Part shown: in pieces, positions 22,624 to 33,330 of the stretch
How the letters are laid out: each line of letters starts with the position of its first letter
Position numbering within the stretch: position 1 is the first letter of the stretch
NCBI RefSeq assembly: GCF_010183535.1
Contig: NC_071333.1
Coordinates: 19,528,587 to 19,592,586, forward strand
DNA: 64,000 nt
Reading direction: 5' to 3'
Source of the DNA: Caenorhabditis remanei
Taxonomy: Eukaryota > Nematoda > Chromadorea > Rhabditida > Rhabditidae
The notes under the pieces: generated by a model
The model's input: only the letters and a program-made list of their open reading frames with translations
The model's database searches: none
Told to the model about the DNA's origin: nothing
Program-made: the position numbers and the translations under genes

Positions 22624-25515
22624 TCAATATTCTCTATCGACTTTCTCAGACAAATAAGTCTGAACTATATTCATCTCATTATTAGAATCCATCTCTTCTC
22701 TATTCTGCAATCTTTCCCATTCCGTGAGAGCACTTTTTGACGTTTTCCATCCAAAACAGTCGAGTGGTGTGATACGACACAGTTCTAAGGACTTCGCTCT
22801 AGATAGTGCAGTGTACATGTGCCCTGGCTCTAACATCGTCATATCACATGTGAACCAGGACTCTTTAGCAACTATGATAACACCGTCAAACTCCATTCCT
22901 TGACTTTCTCGGATAGTGAGTACTTCGGCAAGACGAATTGGGAATTGTTTCCAGTTACTTCGGTCGAGAGAGACACGTTCCAAATCTACAGTGCCACATG
23001 GGAATCTGCAAGCAATTACATAGAATAACGTCATCAAAACTGGAAAAACAGAATTCCTATTTTTACTAGCCGAGCGCAAACACTACCCCCTTCGCCTCCC
23101 ACTATCTCTAGTCTCTCTTTTCCTATCTCTATTTTCTCCTTCTCCCGCCGCATTTCTCTCTGTTATAAACTTCCTCATGCCCTCTTCACAATGTGTCCTC
23201 GGTAGTATAGTGGTGAGTATCCGCGTCTGTCACATGCGAGACCCGGGTTCAATTCCCGGCCGGGGAGAATATTTTTTGTTTTTTTAAAGAAACATTGAAA
23301 TATATGATTTTTGTTAGAATGTTCCAGATTTTAATAGTTTGGAACGAAAAAATTATTAGATGAAAGCAAAACGTTCAGTACTTCCACTGTTTCAATATAA
23401 AATGACATTTTGCAACAGTGTGATCCGATGCCATTAACATTCCCTCAAAATATTTTTTCAATGGAATTCATATATAAAAAAATAAAATGTTGAGTTTTGT
23501 AGTTTAAATTGTTTTTTAATTGAGAAATCCCAGAGAATTATAGGTATGGGTTATGGGCCATCGATTCAAGCGGGTGTCTATTCAAGTGAGTAATTTCTCA
23601 TTCGGCTTGTAACTTTTTATGGGACACCGATGTATAAAAATTTTCAGATGGGACTTTCGTCAACAGAGCGACGCACTATCAAAAATATAATTTCAATTGA
23701 AATTTGAGCGTTTTTTATTCAGATGGCTAGTAATGTAATTCTCACTCCTAATTTTTCAAATGTATAATTCATTTTTTCAATACTTCAGGTCTGTCGTAAA
23801 GCAGACGGATAAGCATACTTGTCACGGGCCGGCCCGTGGCCCGGCCCGGCCCGCTCGGCCCGTTTTGAAACATTTTGAGTTTTTGAACTTTTTTTGGAAA
23901 TTTTTGGAAATTTTTTGAAATTTTTTGACAAAAAGTATAGTTTTCGAATAAACATTTAAAATTGAATCAAAATGTGAATATGTATGATAATTTAAGCATT
24001 TTTGCTGTTTTTTTTTCGAAAAAGTTCAAAAAAAATTGGTAAAAATGGGTACCCATTTTTGAATCCGGGCCGCCGGGCCGGGCCGGGCCAAGAGAAATTT
24101 TAGCCCGGGCCGACGGGCCGAGCCGGGCCGGCCCGATTTTTGACAAGTATGCGGATAAGATCTTTTCGTTCGAGGCAGGATGGTCTTATTTTGAACTGAA
24201 ATATTTTCAGATGATACTCACTCCACTGTTATCGTATCCTTTTCAAAATCCATCACCGTGCCCAACGTTCCAGCATGTACATTATATTCTTCAATATTAC
24301 AGGTCAAAACAACTTGAGACCCTTTTGTTACTTTAAGGTCATCTTCCTCCTCAGCACCATCTACTAAGACGGTATTCGTTTGTTTCACTGTGACTTCTTG
24401 TGGAGAGAAATCTCCAACTGGTCCAACTTGAGTGAGAACCTGAAACAAATCTACTTTGAGTGAATTTCGTGACAACTAATATGTACCTGGTTGACTTGCT
24501 CCACCATATGCTCATCTGGAACCAGTATCACAAACTTTTTCTGAGGATGAGCTTCTCGCAGTGTTTTCAATTCTTTCATAACATCGCCTATACCGATTTC
24601 AGAGTCTTCTCCAAGTTTGCACACTTCCAACAACTTTTTTTGAACGTAAGCAACATTATCTGATGATCGAATTTTCTCAAGAATCTGAGCCTCTTCTGGA
24701 TTAAACCTCATTCTCATGTTATCTTGTAGTTCGAACAATTCAAACAGACTCCAAAGAATTTTTGGAGAATCCGGAGTGGTTAAATCGCGTGGTTCACGAT
24801 AACATCTCTCGATGTCTGAAAATAAACAACTCGTACAAAAAACTAGTACAATAAAACTGATACTACCTCTGTATATAACAGGTGCTCTTTCTTCGGGTCC
24901 CAGTTGCAATAAATCTCCAAATACTATTACGGATAGACCACCGAATGGTTGTTTCGTGTTCAGAACGTCTTGTGAACGATGATCAATTCGAGCAAATACC
25001 GTCGAGTTCACATAATTGATATCATCAATCATGAGCACTTTGCATTTTTTCCATATGCTGTGTAGAGCTTTTTTTTGTTCTTTTGGCAAAGGTTCAAATG
25101 GATCGTAATTCTATAATGACTATTTGAAAGAAAAATAAGAAGAGTATTCTAACCATAAAAAGAAATGTAGAATCTATTGTACGGGCGTTAAGTTTTTCAG
25201 CTGACGCTGCTGTCGGAGCAGTGACAAGACAACTGTTTTCACCATGAAGTTGACAGATTTGATCACGAAGAATTTTCAAAAGCAAACTTTTGCCAGTTCC
25301 CGCTGCACCACCAATCAATAAGAAAAAGGAGTTGTTCTGGAAGCGAGAAATTTTCCAAGCTAAATTAATATGTTAACTGTCCTTACCTCCATATATTTAA
25401 CTTTTTCCATCGTGCAATCCAAAACTTGCTCCTGTTCACAATTCAGCTCAATTTCGATCCCGTCTACTTCTACTTTGCAATCTATTATTTCCATTGGCTC
25501 AATTTCCATATCCAT
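22624..25515 (-). CDS. PIF1-like helicase paralogue B (494 aa, most canonical)
   Basis: Six exons: 25387-25515, 25154-25336, 24867-25110, 24487-24815, 24222-24439, 22624-23005. P-loop GGAAGTGKS (residues 52-60), motif Ia V-T-A-P-T-A, Walker B V-L-M-I-D-D-I-N-Y-V (DE changed to DD, 133-134), motif III GDLLQL (about 169-174), then the G-S-Q-V-V-L-T / H-A-G-T-L-G-T-V block, L-T-I-R-E-S-Q-G (motif V) and Y-T-A-L-S-R-A-K (motif VI). The acidic N-terminus (M-D-M-E-I-E-P-M-E) precedes an N-C-E-Q-E-Q motif like the PIF1 Q-motif. Of the four paralogues it is closest to a working SF1B helicase, since Asp replaces Glu conservatively. The 1.2-kb last intron carries an antisense tRNA-Asp and a hAT-type MITE. 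Divergent from gene C. Confidence 0.9.
23196..23267 (+). tRNA. tRNA-Asp (GTC)
   Basis: 72 bases folding as a cloverleaf: acceptor TCCTCGG with CCGGGGA, D-arm around TAGTATAGTGG, anticodon stem CGCGT/ATGCG with loop CTGTCAC (anticodon GTC), T-arm CCGGG-TTCAATT-CCCGG, discriminator G. B-box GGTTCAATTCC is present and a T-run terminator follows at 23272. It lies inside the last intron of gene B, on the opposite strand. Confidence 0.95.
23272..23286 (+). terminator. Pol III terminator of tRNA-Asp
   Basis: Runs of six and seven T just after the tRNA 3' end. Confidence 0.7.
23814..24151. mobile_element. GC-rich hAT-type MITE, copy 1
   Basis: Ends CATACTTGTCA...TGACAAGTATG, subterminal GGGCCGGCCCG runs, AT-rich middle. 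Flanked by the exact 8-bp duplication CGGATAAG (23806-23813, 24152-24159). Eight-base duplications are typical of hAT transposases. Inserted in the last intron of gene B. Confidence 0.88.
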
Positions 25516-26374
25516 TGTTTCCTGTTAAATTTGAACAAGTTATTTTTTCTCATATCAAAAATGAAAATGAACAAGAAATAAAATTCCAAGCAATTTCATA
25601 CATAGTGACTTTTCCATATAAAAATAATGTTTATATACACTATTTGCCATGAAGAATTCCGTGTGCACACAAGTCAACGTGTTCTCTTATCGATAGTACA
25701 CATTTACACATGTGGATTGAAATGTCAAACTAAACTTTTGCTAGAAAACAACTTCCCTATTTTCACAATGTTCTGAAAAAGAATGAAGAACTTTTGTCGA
25801 CCAATCCGTGTTTATTTTTGTTTGTGAATAACTTCTTGGGGCGAAAATATGGTTTGTGTTCAGTTTAGATGGTTAGAAGACCCTAAAATCTGTTTCAGGA
25901 ATAATAAAACCGTTTTCAGAACACAATTCCCTTGTTTCCGTGATAACATGATTTTCAAATAATTTCGAAAACAATGAGTCATTCTTCTCAAACAAGCAAA
26001 AAAGCCGTCAACTACTCCGAGAGACAGCAATGCACGTTTTCATCAGTTCTATTTGATGATTTTCTGATTATTTTAAATCTTGAAACCACTTTTTCTTCCA
26101 ATCGTCTGCGAAACTTCAGTTTGTCACCATTTCGTCAAGTATATGAATGAATCATTGCATAAAACAGTCTCTGCTCTCAATGTTTGTGAGTGTGTCTCGC
26201 TGCGATTCTTATCAGCATTGTTTGATTTGCGAAAGAAATCTTTTTCGAAACGTAACGTCTTCACAACTTGGATAGGTATAAAAAACAGAGCAGTTTGATT
26301 TATTATAGTTTTCATTCATCAATCAGTTGTGTCAGTTTTTAAACTAATTGCACTATCATATTCTAGAATCAATA
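25516..26374. promoter_or_regulatory. Divergent promoter region between genes B and C
   Basis: Shared 5' flank of two head-to-head paralogues. A TATAAAAA box lies at 26277-26284, about 90 bases before the start of gene C. An acceptor-like TTTAACAG just upstream of the gene B start suggests cis- or trans-splicing in its 5' UTR. No coding exon seen. Confidence 0.45.
26277..26284 (+). promoter_or_regulatory. TATA box of gene C
   Basis: TATAAAAA about 90 bases before the ATG at 26375. Confidence 0.45.
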
Positions 26375-27956
26375 ATGTTTGGCGCCAAATCCAAAGCAAT
26401 CAACGAACCTGCCAAAAATCTCCCGGTGACCTTTACGTATGTTTTTTTAGTTGCAAATTCATTTCGAAACAAAACATTGTAAATTTTCAGACGTCAATTC
26501 CTATGGACACCAGTTGAAGAACAAGAAGGAGTTTGCGAGTATATCAAAGAAAAGCTTCATAAAATTAAAGTAGGTTATTGTGTTATTTATTTACAGTAAA
26601 GTTTTTGAATATCCTTGAATTTCCAGGAAAAACCGTTCTACATCTACCTCTTCGGATCTGAAGACACTAATCAGCCTGAGTTGTGCAAAAAGCTCAATGG
26701 AATTATTGTAGAGTATTTTAAATCAAAAGAAGCATGTTCTGTGTCGGCGCCCAACGATTCATATGCAGCCGATGTAAATGGTTCTCATTTATGCTCAACT
26801 TTTTTGTTGAAGGTAGGATTTTTATTTAAAAAATGGTAATTTTATATTGTTTTTTGTTTTCAGCTTGATGGGGATCTCTCCAATGAGAATATGAATCTGA
26901 TGGACAACGACACTGAGAAACAACTGGGAAAACTACTTTTGGGAGTCAAAACTATTATATTTTACAAGTTCGATCTGATAAACCCTATTTTTCTCAAGCG
27001 AATTGACCAGCGTTTGAGAATCATTTTCAAAAAAGAACAACCGTTTGGAGGACTATCAGTTATCGCTTTTGGAGATATCGCTGGTCACTCAATACTCACT
27101 TCAGGTCAGTCTACACAGTCAAATTTTATTATAAAAATGAAACAGTTTTTTTTAGAAATATTGAAAGACTTCGAAGTAATTAGTCTTTCAAATCTTACCC
27201 CAGACAATGATGAGGATGAAGAAACAAAACTGGAAAAATATTATATGGGATTATATAAGAAAAAGAGTTTCAACACAAAAAAGACAGAAGTTTGTGCTTT
27301 TGATGAACTGAAAAGAAGAAAAATGAAGAATCCGGAACTTCAACTAGTAGTTTTGTCATATAACAAAGATTTGATTGAATTGGTCAATAAAATGGTGAGT
27401 GTAATTTATCTTAATTAATTAATTAGTAATTTTGTTCAGGAGCTCAACGAATTAAAAGATGAAAAGAAAACTTTCCGTTCCAACCAGGTTACCAATAAAA
27501 GTGAAGACAAAGTTCAAAAGGTCAAAAAAGTAGTGGACAGTCTGGAAATCGGAGTTGGATCTACAGTAATCTCTACTTGCGATCTTAAAGAAGTAAAACT
27601 CGGAGAACTAGGAAAAGTGACATCCTTTAACAATCACGATGGAAGCATTACCGTTGAGTAAGTGACTCATAGAATCTTCATGAAAAAATAGATATGTTTC
27701 CAGTTTCCATTCTGAGAAATCTGTCAAAGTTAGGACTGCACTTTGGACAGCGGACAACTTGCAAACAATTTGGGAACAGTTCCCACTTCAACCAGCTGCT
27801 GCATTGACGATGGAAGATGTTGAGGGATTGATGTTCGATGGAGTCATTGTGATGCCAGATGGGATTAATGATTCAAAAACAATGAATAAGGCATTAGGAA
27901 AAGCTAAAGACTTGGGTAATTGTACAATTACTCCGTATACAACAGAATTGTTTTAA
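26375..27956 (+). CDS. PIF1-like paralogue C, catalytically dead (425 aa)
   Basis: Seven exons: 26375-26436, 26491-26569, 26627-26812, 26864-27104, 27156-27394, 27440-27657, 27704-27956, with consistent phases and an open frame throughout. Clearly related to A, B and D: Q-P-F-G-G-L-S-V-I-A-F-G-D matches their motif III lead-in, and F-D-G-V-I-V, N-C-T-I-T-P match the C-terminus. The P-loop position (about residues 56-66) reads F-G-S-E-D-T-N-Q-P with no GKS/T. Walker B is I-I-F-Y-K-F. The motif III Q is lost (G-D-I-A-G-H), motif V reads E-D-V-E-G, and motif VI is A-L-G-K-A-K with no arginine finger. ATP binding should be lost; the intact frame argues for a retained non-enzymatic role or a young pseudogene. 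AATAAA at about 27960. Confidence 0.85.
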
Positions 27957-28307
27957 TGTAATAAATTGGTTGTTTTTATTTAGTAGAAAAAGTTTCAAAT
28001 AATCGATGGCTATACTAGCCAGGTATTATCAAAGTTCAAACGTTTAATATTTCAACTTGACATCTATCAGTGTATTTTTCTTCAAACGCCATATTGATAA
28101 TAAAAATGACGTCATCTAATTGTAAACACCGCCAATTTTTTTTTTTCAGTTTTTTTTTCCAGCTGTCAGTAGTTTTCTAACCGCATCATGATTTCTTTAA
28201 AACGGTTGTTTTCGTGAGTTGCTTTCGATCAATTACCGTTAATTTTACCCTACAAGTTATAGAACTTTTACTAGTAACCAAAACGGACAAAAACAAAAAT
28301 TTGAGAA
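27957..28307. other. Short intergenic region
   Basis: 3' flank of gene C and 5' flank of the FTH-like gene. A poly-T run sits near 28137-28160. No gene. Confidence 0.3.
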
Positions 28308-29349
28308 ATGGAATCTCCTGCCAAACGAAATCAAAATGATTTGTATCAACCATATGGATCTGAAATCGAAGTATATTGTCCAAAAAGGTGAATGCAAAAA
28401 CTAAATATGTGTTTTAGGTGCCGACTCCGCAGCACGAGTCATACTGAAAAAGCATTGGTTGAATCAATGAGGTTTAATGTTGACAAGTTAGAAATTGAAT
28501 CCGACCATGGACAATTTCGTGTAACAGTCATACTGGACAAACGTTCTAAAGACGTCGTTGTCTTTGAATCAACCAACTTGAAAACTCTATTCAAAGTTGC
28601 ACTTCCCATGCTGCTATTTGTGCTTACTAATGGTGCAGTTGATCAATTTTCGATAAATAGAAAATCAGGTATAAATTTTCAATGAGTTCTTCGAAAAAAC
28701 AACTTAAATTATTCTAGGAACTCCGGATTACGCATCAACACTATTTGCTAATATGAAACCTACAATTCTTTTTCGTATAAAACGTATTAACTTTGGTGAT
28801 GCTGTTTACAAACAGGGCGTAGAATTCATCAGATTCTGTGACCCAATATTCATTGAATCAGTTGAAATGAATGCAGATAACAAATCACCTGATGCACTAG
28901 ATAGTATTCTGGAAACCACATCTGTAAGAAAAAAATATAGAAAATCATGACTTAATTTAAAAAAAAGCTTGTTTCAGCTGAAATCTACTACACAGTGGAC
29001 TATACACTACTTGAATCGGTCAGATGCAGCCACTAAAGTTGCTACTCATTGGAACAAAAACGATGTTGGCACTGGTAGAAGATTTTATTTTTCTACAACC
29101 GTTCCAGGAACTCTGAGCTGTTTTGAATCTGCGTTCAAAGGTAGTCTTATGTAAGTTTATTTTTGTTGTTACGTCAAACATAGATTAGAGTTTTTTAGCC
29201 ACAAGGGACAAAGTAGAATACGCGCGGCTATGGATAATGTGGATAGGCATATTGTTCTGATAATGTACAAGAGGTCAAGCATCTATGAGTACTTTTTGCT
29301 CATGACGACTGATAACATTTTTGATATTGTAGATAACCAGTTTGAATAA
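28308..29349 (+). CDS. FTH/FBA-like protein without F-box (286 aa)
   Basis: Five exons: 28308-28387, 28418-28668, 28718-28923, 28978-29150, 29199-29349. The first intron is only 30 bases. The N-terminus (M-E-S-P-A-K-R) has a basic patch near C-P-K-R-C-R-L-R. The rest alternates short beta-like hydrophobic runs with S-V-E-M-N-A-D and T-Q-W-T-I-H-Y, the layout of C. elegans F-box-associated FTH (DUF38) or FBA domains, where a Q-W pair is common. No F-box is visible at the start. The family call is a weak pattern match; the gene structure itself is sound. It sits between PIF1-like paralogues C and D on the same strand. Confidence 0.7.
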
Positions 29350-29859
29350 TTAGAACGTTTATATTTTACACATCTCTCTCACTTTATGCCGCCAACTCCT
29401 ACTATATGTTTTATGTTTAGTTTATCTCGCTTATTTCCTTGCATTTCAAAATTTTTAATTTCATTTTATTAACCGTTTGTAAACCATCCTATTTTTCCTT
29501 GCACCTCTTCTTTTTTAAAAACTATTTTTAATCCATGATAGTCCTGTCCTTGGTACATGTTTTATAATCTACTTGACCCTTCGTCATTACTAGTTTAGCG
29601 GAGGGATTGTTTGTATTTAGTTTCACCGTTTATTTTGATCCCTCATTTTGATACATTTACATTTTGATACATTTTTTAATTTAGTTCAAATAAGACGAAT
29701 GTCAAACAGCCAAAAACATTCACTGATAAAAAACTCTCTTTTTCCACTTTCTTACAATATTTTCACATTCAACTCTTATCATTTTCACTCATTCACTTTA
29801 ACTCCACTCGTATTCCTTTTTAATTAATCGATTACTGTTCAGAGTTCAATTAACAAGTT
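29350..29859. other. Intergenic region, no gene seen
   Basis: AT-rich, with near-repeats TTTTGATACATTT at about 29645-29680. Carries the 5' flank of gene D. Confidence 0.3.
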
Positions 29860-31995
29860 ATGGACGGTCTTACAGTGGCGGCGCTACGGGACCACATAAT
29901 AAGGTTTGTTAAAATGTGTACATAGGTCTGTCAAGTTTTATTTTCAGAGTTCGAGAAAGTTGCATGTCATTGAGTGATTTTGTTGAAAAGTTTGTGTAAG
30001 TGACCATTGATACATTTTTGGAAACATTACGGTAATTTTCAGTCAAGCCTCTGGTCTAAATGCCAATGACGTTATCAACTTACCACTGTTATTTGGAAAC
30101 CATGATAAAACATCTGTTGAGGTTGATGGGCTTTCTTTGAACACTGAACAGTTGAAAGTTTTCAACAAAGTTATGAACCATCTAAGGAAAGATCAAGATC
30201 CAGTGTACATGTTTGTCAGTGGACCCTCAGGAGCAGGCAAAACACTGCTACTGAAAGCTCTACGTGATGCTACCCGCTCTCACTTCCATTCGGAGGAAGA
30301 GTCTTGCATTGTAACAGCATTCACATTCACAGGAGCTAGAAGTATTGATGAAGCCACTATTAATTCTACTTTCAGAATTCCGGTTAGCTTTTTTGAATGA
30401 CTTCAGAATAATAAATAATACCTGTTACAGGTGAATGCTAAAAATGATAATTGGATAGGATCTCCCCAGAAAAATTCAAGCTTCGAAAACAAATTGAAAA
30501 AAGCTAAAATAGTGTTGGTTGACGGTATCAACTTTATCAATGCGTCACTAATTCATTCGATGGATCAAAAACTGAGAAGTGCTCTAAACGGACAAAAACC
30601 ATTTGGTGGAGCGTCTGTCATAATGTTTGGCGACTTATATCAAATGACACCAATCAATGGATCCCCAAACTGGAAAGGTTAGTTGAACTCAAGCTATTTA
30701 GACTCTTACAATGGAAGCCTTCGGAGACGCGGTTTTCAAACGACTTATAAATTTGGCCCTAGGTACTATCGACCACGGGAAGTTGATTTCTGCCATCAAA
30801 ACCGGCTAAATTTTTCAGCGAGCAAAGTTATGAGCTCTCAAACTTTTCATATGGGTAAGCTTTTTCACATGGAATTTCAAATCGGCTTCATATACGGCAC
30901 CAAGCGGTTCCATATGTGTTTCTTGAACGGTTTGGAATTCTTTGGAATCCATTTGAAATTCTATGTGAAAAAATTATTCATACAAAATTTTTGAGAGCTC
31001 ATAGCTCTGCTCGCAGAGACATTTAGCCGGTTGTGACTGCAAAAATGGACACCACGTAGTCGAAATTGCCTAAAACCAGATTTGTAGATTGTTTGAAAGC
31101 CGTATCTCTAAAAACTTCCCTACTGAATATTATAAATTCTCAGGTAGCACTGCTAACTCATTATGGAGACTGATGAAATTAGAAGAGCTGACCAAGAATG
31201 AAAAAGTGGTGGATCAGGATGATTTGGACATGCTGGACGTTTTACGAGTTGGGGCGCCGTATCTTATTCAAGCTGTGTCTGAAAAACTGAAGTCTATGTG
31301 TGAAATGAAAGGAGAGACTATGGAAGATGTGATTCAAGAAGTTACAACTTTGAAGTTGAACAATTCTGACAAGAGTTTTGCAGTTCTTACCAATAAAAAC
31401 AACGATGTTGACAAAATCAATGAGAAGGTAAGAAGAATTCATTACAATTTTTTCTCTGATTGTTTTAATTGTTTAGATTCTCAGTCAACTTGGGAGCAGA
31501 AGAATGTTCAAAGCCCAAGACTGTGTGAGCAATTTGCGTGGCTCAACTTCTACATATAATCTGATTGGGAAGTATGATAAGAAAGATTTGGAAGTAGCTA
31601 TTGGATGTCAAGTAATGCTGACAGCAAACTACAAAACATTATCTTATGGAACTGTTGGAAAAGTGACTAGTTTCACAGATGACACTATCACTGTCAAATT
31701 CCCCACTGGCCACGTCCCTCTGACCAGATGTGGCTGGTTGCACTTACAACATGGCTGGAAGCAGTTCCCGTTGGCACTAGCAGAAGCATTCACTTTCCAT
31801 AATTGTCAAGAAATCACTGTTGATGGTGTCGTCATTTTTGGAGAACTTGAAGAGCGGAATGCCTACACTGCGCTGTCGAGAGCTAGATCCCTGAAACTTT
31901 GTCGGATTACATCGATTCATGTTTTGGATAACTTGTCGAACAGGAACTTGGATGAAGAAAAGAAGGAGATGGCAAGGCTGAAGCGTAATTGTTGA
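29860..31995 (+). CDS. PIF1-like helicase paralogue D (493 aa, Walker B DG)
   Basis: Six exons: 29860-29903, 29948-29995, 30043-30382, 30431-30677, 31144-31427, 31477-31995. An extra N-terminal segment precedes the Q-motif-like L-N-T-E-Q-L-K-V-F-N. P-loop GPSGAGKT (residues 91-98), motif Ia V-T-A-F-T-F-T-G, Walker B I-V-L-V-D-G (175-176, Glu lost), motif III GDLYQM (211-216), G-C-Q-V-M-L-T / Y-G-T-V-G-K-V block, motif V weakened to N-C-Q-E, motif VI Y-T-A-L-S-R-A-R kept. ATP binding is plausible, but hydrolysis and unwinding are doubtful. The fourth intron (30678-31143) carries a MITE. AATAAA follows near 32043. The same exon cuts as A and B support recent duplication. Confidence 0.88.
30719..31109. 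mobile_element. Foldback MITE in intron 4 of gene D
   Basis: Left arm from 30719 (CGGAGACGCGGTTTTCAAACG, then AACCGGCTAAAT, ATGAGCTCTCAAA at 30849) is matched inversely by the right arm ending near 31109 (TTTGAGAGCTCAT, ATTTAGCCGGTT, CGTATCTCTAAA). Arms are about 130 bp with moderate divergence. Target duplication not identified. Confidence 0.7.
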
Positions 31996-32042
31996 TGATG
32001 GTGAAAACTTGATGAAAATGTAATTTGTAGTATTTAAGAGAA

Positions 32043-32048
32043 ATAATA
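32043..32048 (+). terminator. Poly(A) signal of gene D
   Basis: AATAAA about 50 bases after the stop. Confidence 0.5.
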
Positions 32049-32161
32049 AACTGAACATATAATTCTGAGAATCGTTCTCTCCTGATTTTGCATAAAAACA
32101 TCTGCCTGGCTAGAAAATTGCAAACAGCATTAGCAGTTTTCACTTGTTATTCATATTCAAA

Positions 32162-33330
32162 ATGTCCTGTGTATTTGAAAACACATTTCTTGAATCCGAC
32201 AGATTCCTATCTTACGTTTTGCATGGACTAACTTCAATCGAAGTTCCAATTCATTTGTTTGGTGTTTACCTTATCATATTCAAAACACCAAAAACTATGA
32301 AATCTGCTAAAAACAGCATTCTCCAACTGCATATATTATGCTCGATCATGGATTTGATGATGAATAGTCTTTTGAGTTTCTATATATTTATGCCGTCTCC
32401 AGGTGGTTATCCAACAGGATTTATGAGAACACTAGGAATAAACCCTACTTGTCAAACATTTCTTGCTTTCAGCTCTATGCTAGGTACTTCCTTGTTTTTG
32501 GAGAAGAAACCTAATTAGTTTTTCGAATTTTCAGCTGTTGCATTGTCATTCATCTCATTTTTCGAAAATCGTTATGATGTTATAGTGATAGGCCAGATTG
32601 GGAGATCCTGCAAACGGAATATATTCAGGATTCTTTATTTTGCAGCAAATGTTGTTTACGTCGAATTGACCATGGCCTACATTTTCTGGCGCTTGCCAAG
32701 CGTTGAAGAAGGGAGAAAGGTTATTTTCGAAGTATGGCTCTTTTAAGTTAACAATGTTACTCACTTTTTTCAGACACTGCCATGCATTCCAGCACATTTA
32801 GTCAACAATCCATTTTTTATTCATTTGAATGCTCGTCTTCCAATCATTCCAACACTATCAAGCACAATGATTCTTGTTATATTTACACAAGGGATTTACT
32901 TTGTTATTTATACAAGTTATCACTTATTCAGTGCAGTGGAGAACGTTTCGAAACACACTCGTTCTATACAGCAGAAGTTTTTTGTAGCCATGTTATTGCA
33001 GGCTTCAATACCAACTCTTCTCTTTTTTGCCCCACTTATTTGTTATTATATGATATGGAGGTTGTTTTATTACAATCAAGGCATGCACACACCAAACATA
33101 TCAATTTTTATTTATCTTGTTTTGTTGCAGTGTACAACAACTTATTGATGATAGCAGCTGGATGCAATGGATTATTCAACACAATTGTTATGATATTGGT
33201 TCACCACCCTTATCGAAATGCTGTCAAAGAAATGTTATGGATGAGAACAATAACTGATAACCGAACTACTTTTGTTGCAACTTTGAGACCTATAGTGGAC
33301 CAGAGGGAGTTGGTTGCGATTGATGGATAA
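32162..33330 (+). CDS. Serpentine receptor class H (srh-like) chemoreceptor, 341 aa
   Basis: Seven-transmembrane nematode chemoreceptor of the srh/str superfamily. Exons: 32162-32483, 32535-32731, 32774-33080, 33131-33330. Seen: M-K-S-A-K-N-S-I-L-Q-L-H after TM1 (srh-type M-K-x-x-K-x-x-L-L-x-L-H), E-N-R-Y at the TM3 end, the E-T-L-P-C-I-P loop, the S-K-H-T-R-S-I-Q-Q-K-F-F segment before TM6, Y-Y-N-Q, N-N, and the C-terminal G-L-F-N-T-I-V-M-I-L-V-H-H-P-Y-R. The third intron starts with GC, not GT (CAAG|GCATGC); only this cut keeps the family sequence in frame. AATAAA at 33347. Likely acts in chemosensory cilia, as the family does. Confidence 0.92.

Noticed and set aside
18098..31995. Reading the PIF1-like genes as parts of an active Helitron
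   Set aside because: No rolling-circle Rep motif, many spliceosomal introns, and no TC...CTRR-type ends found around the genes.
32825..33148. Separate 107-codon gene on the plus strand
   Set aside because: It is an internal part of exon 3 of the srh receptor running into the GC-AG intron.
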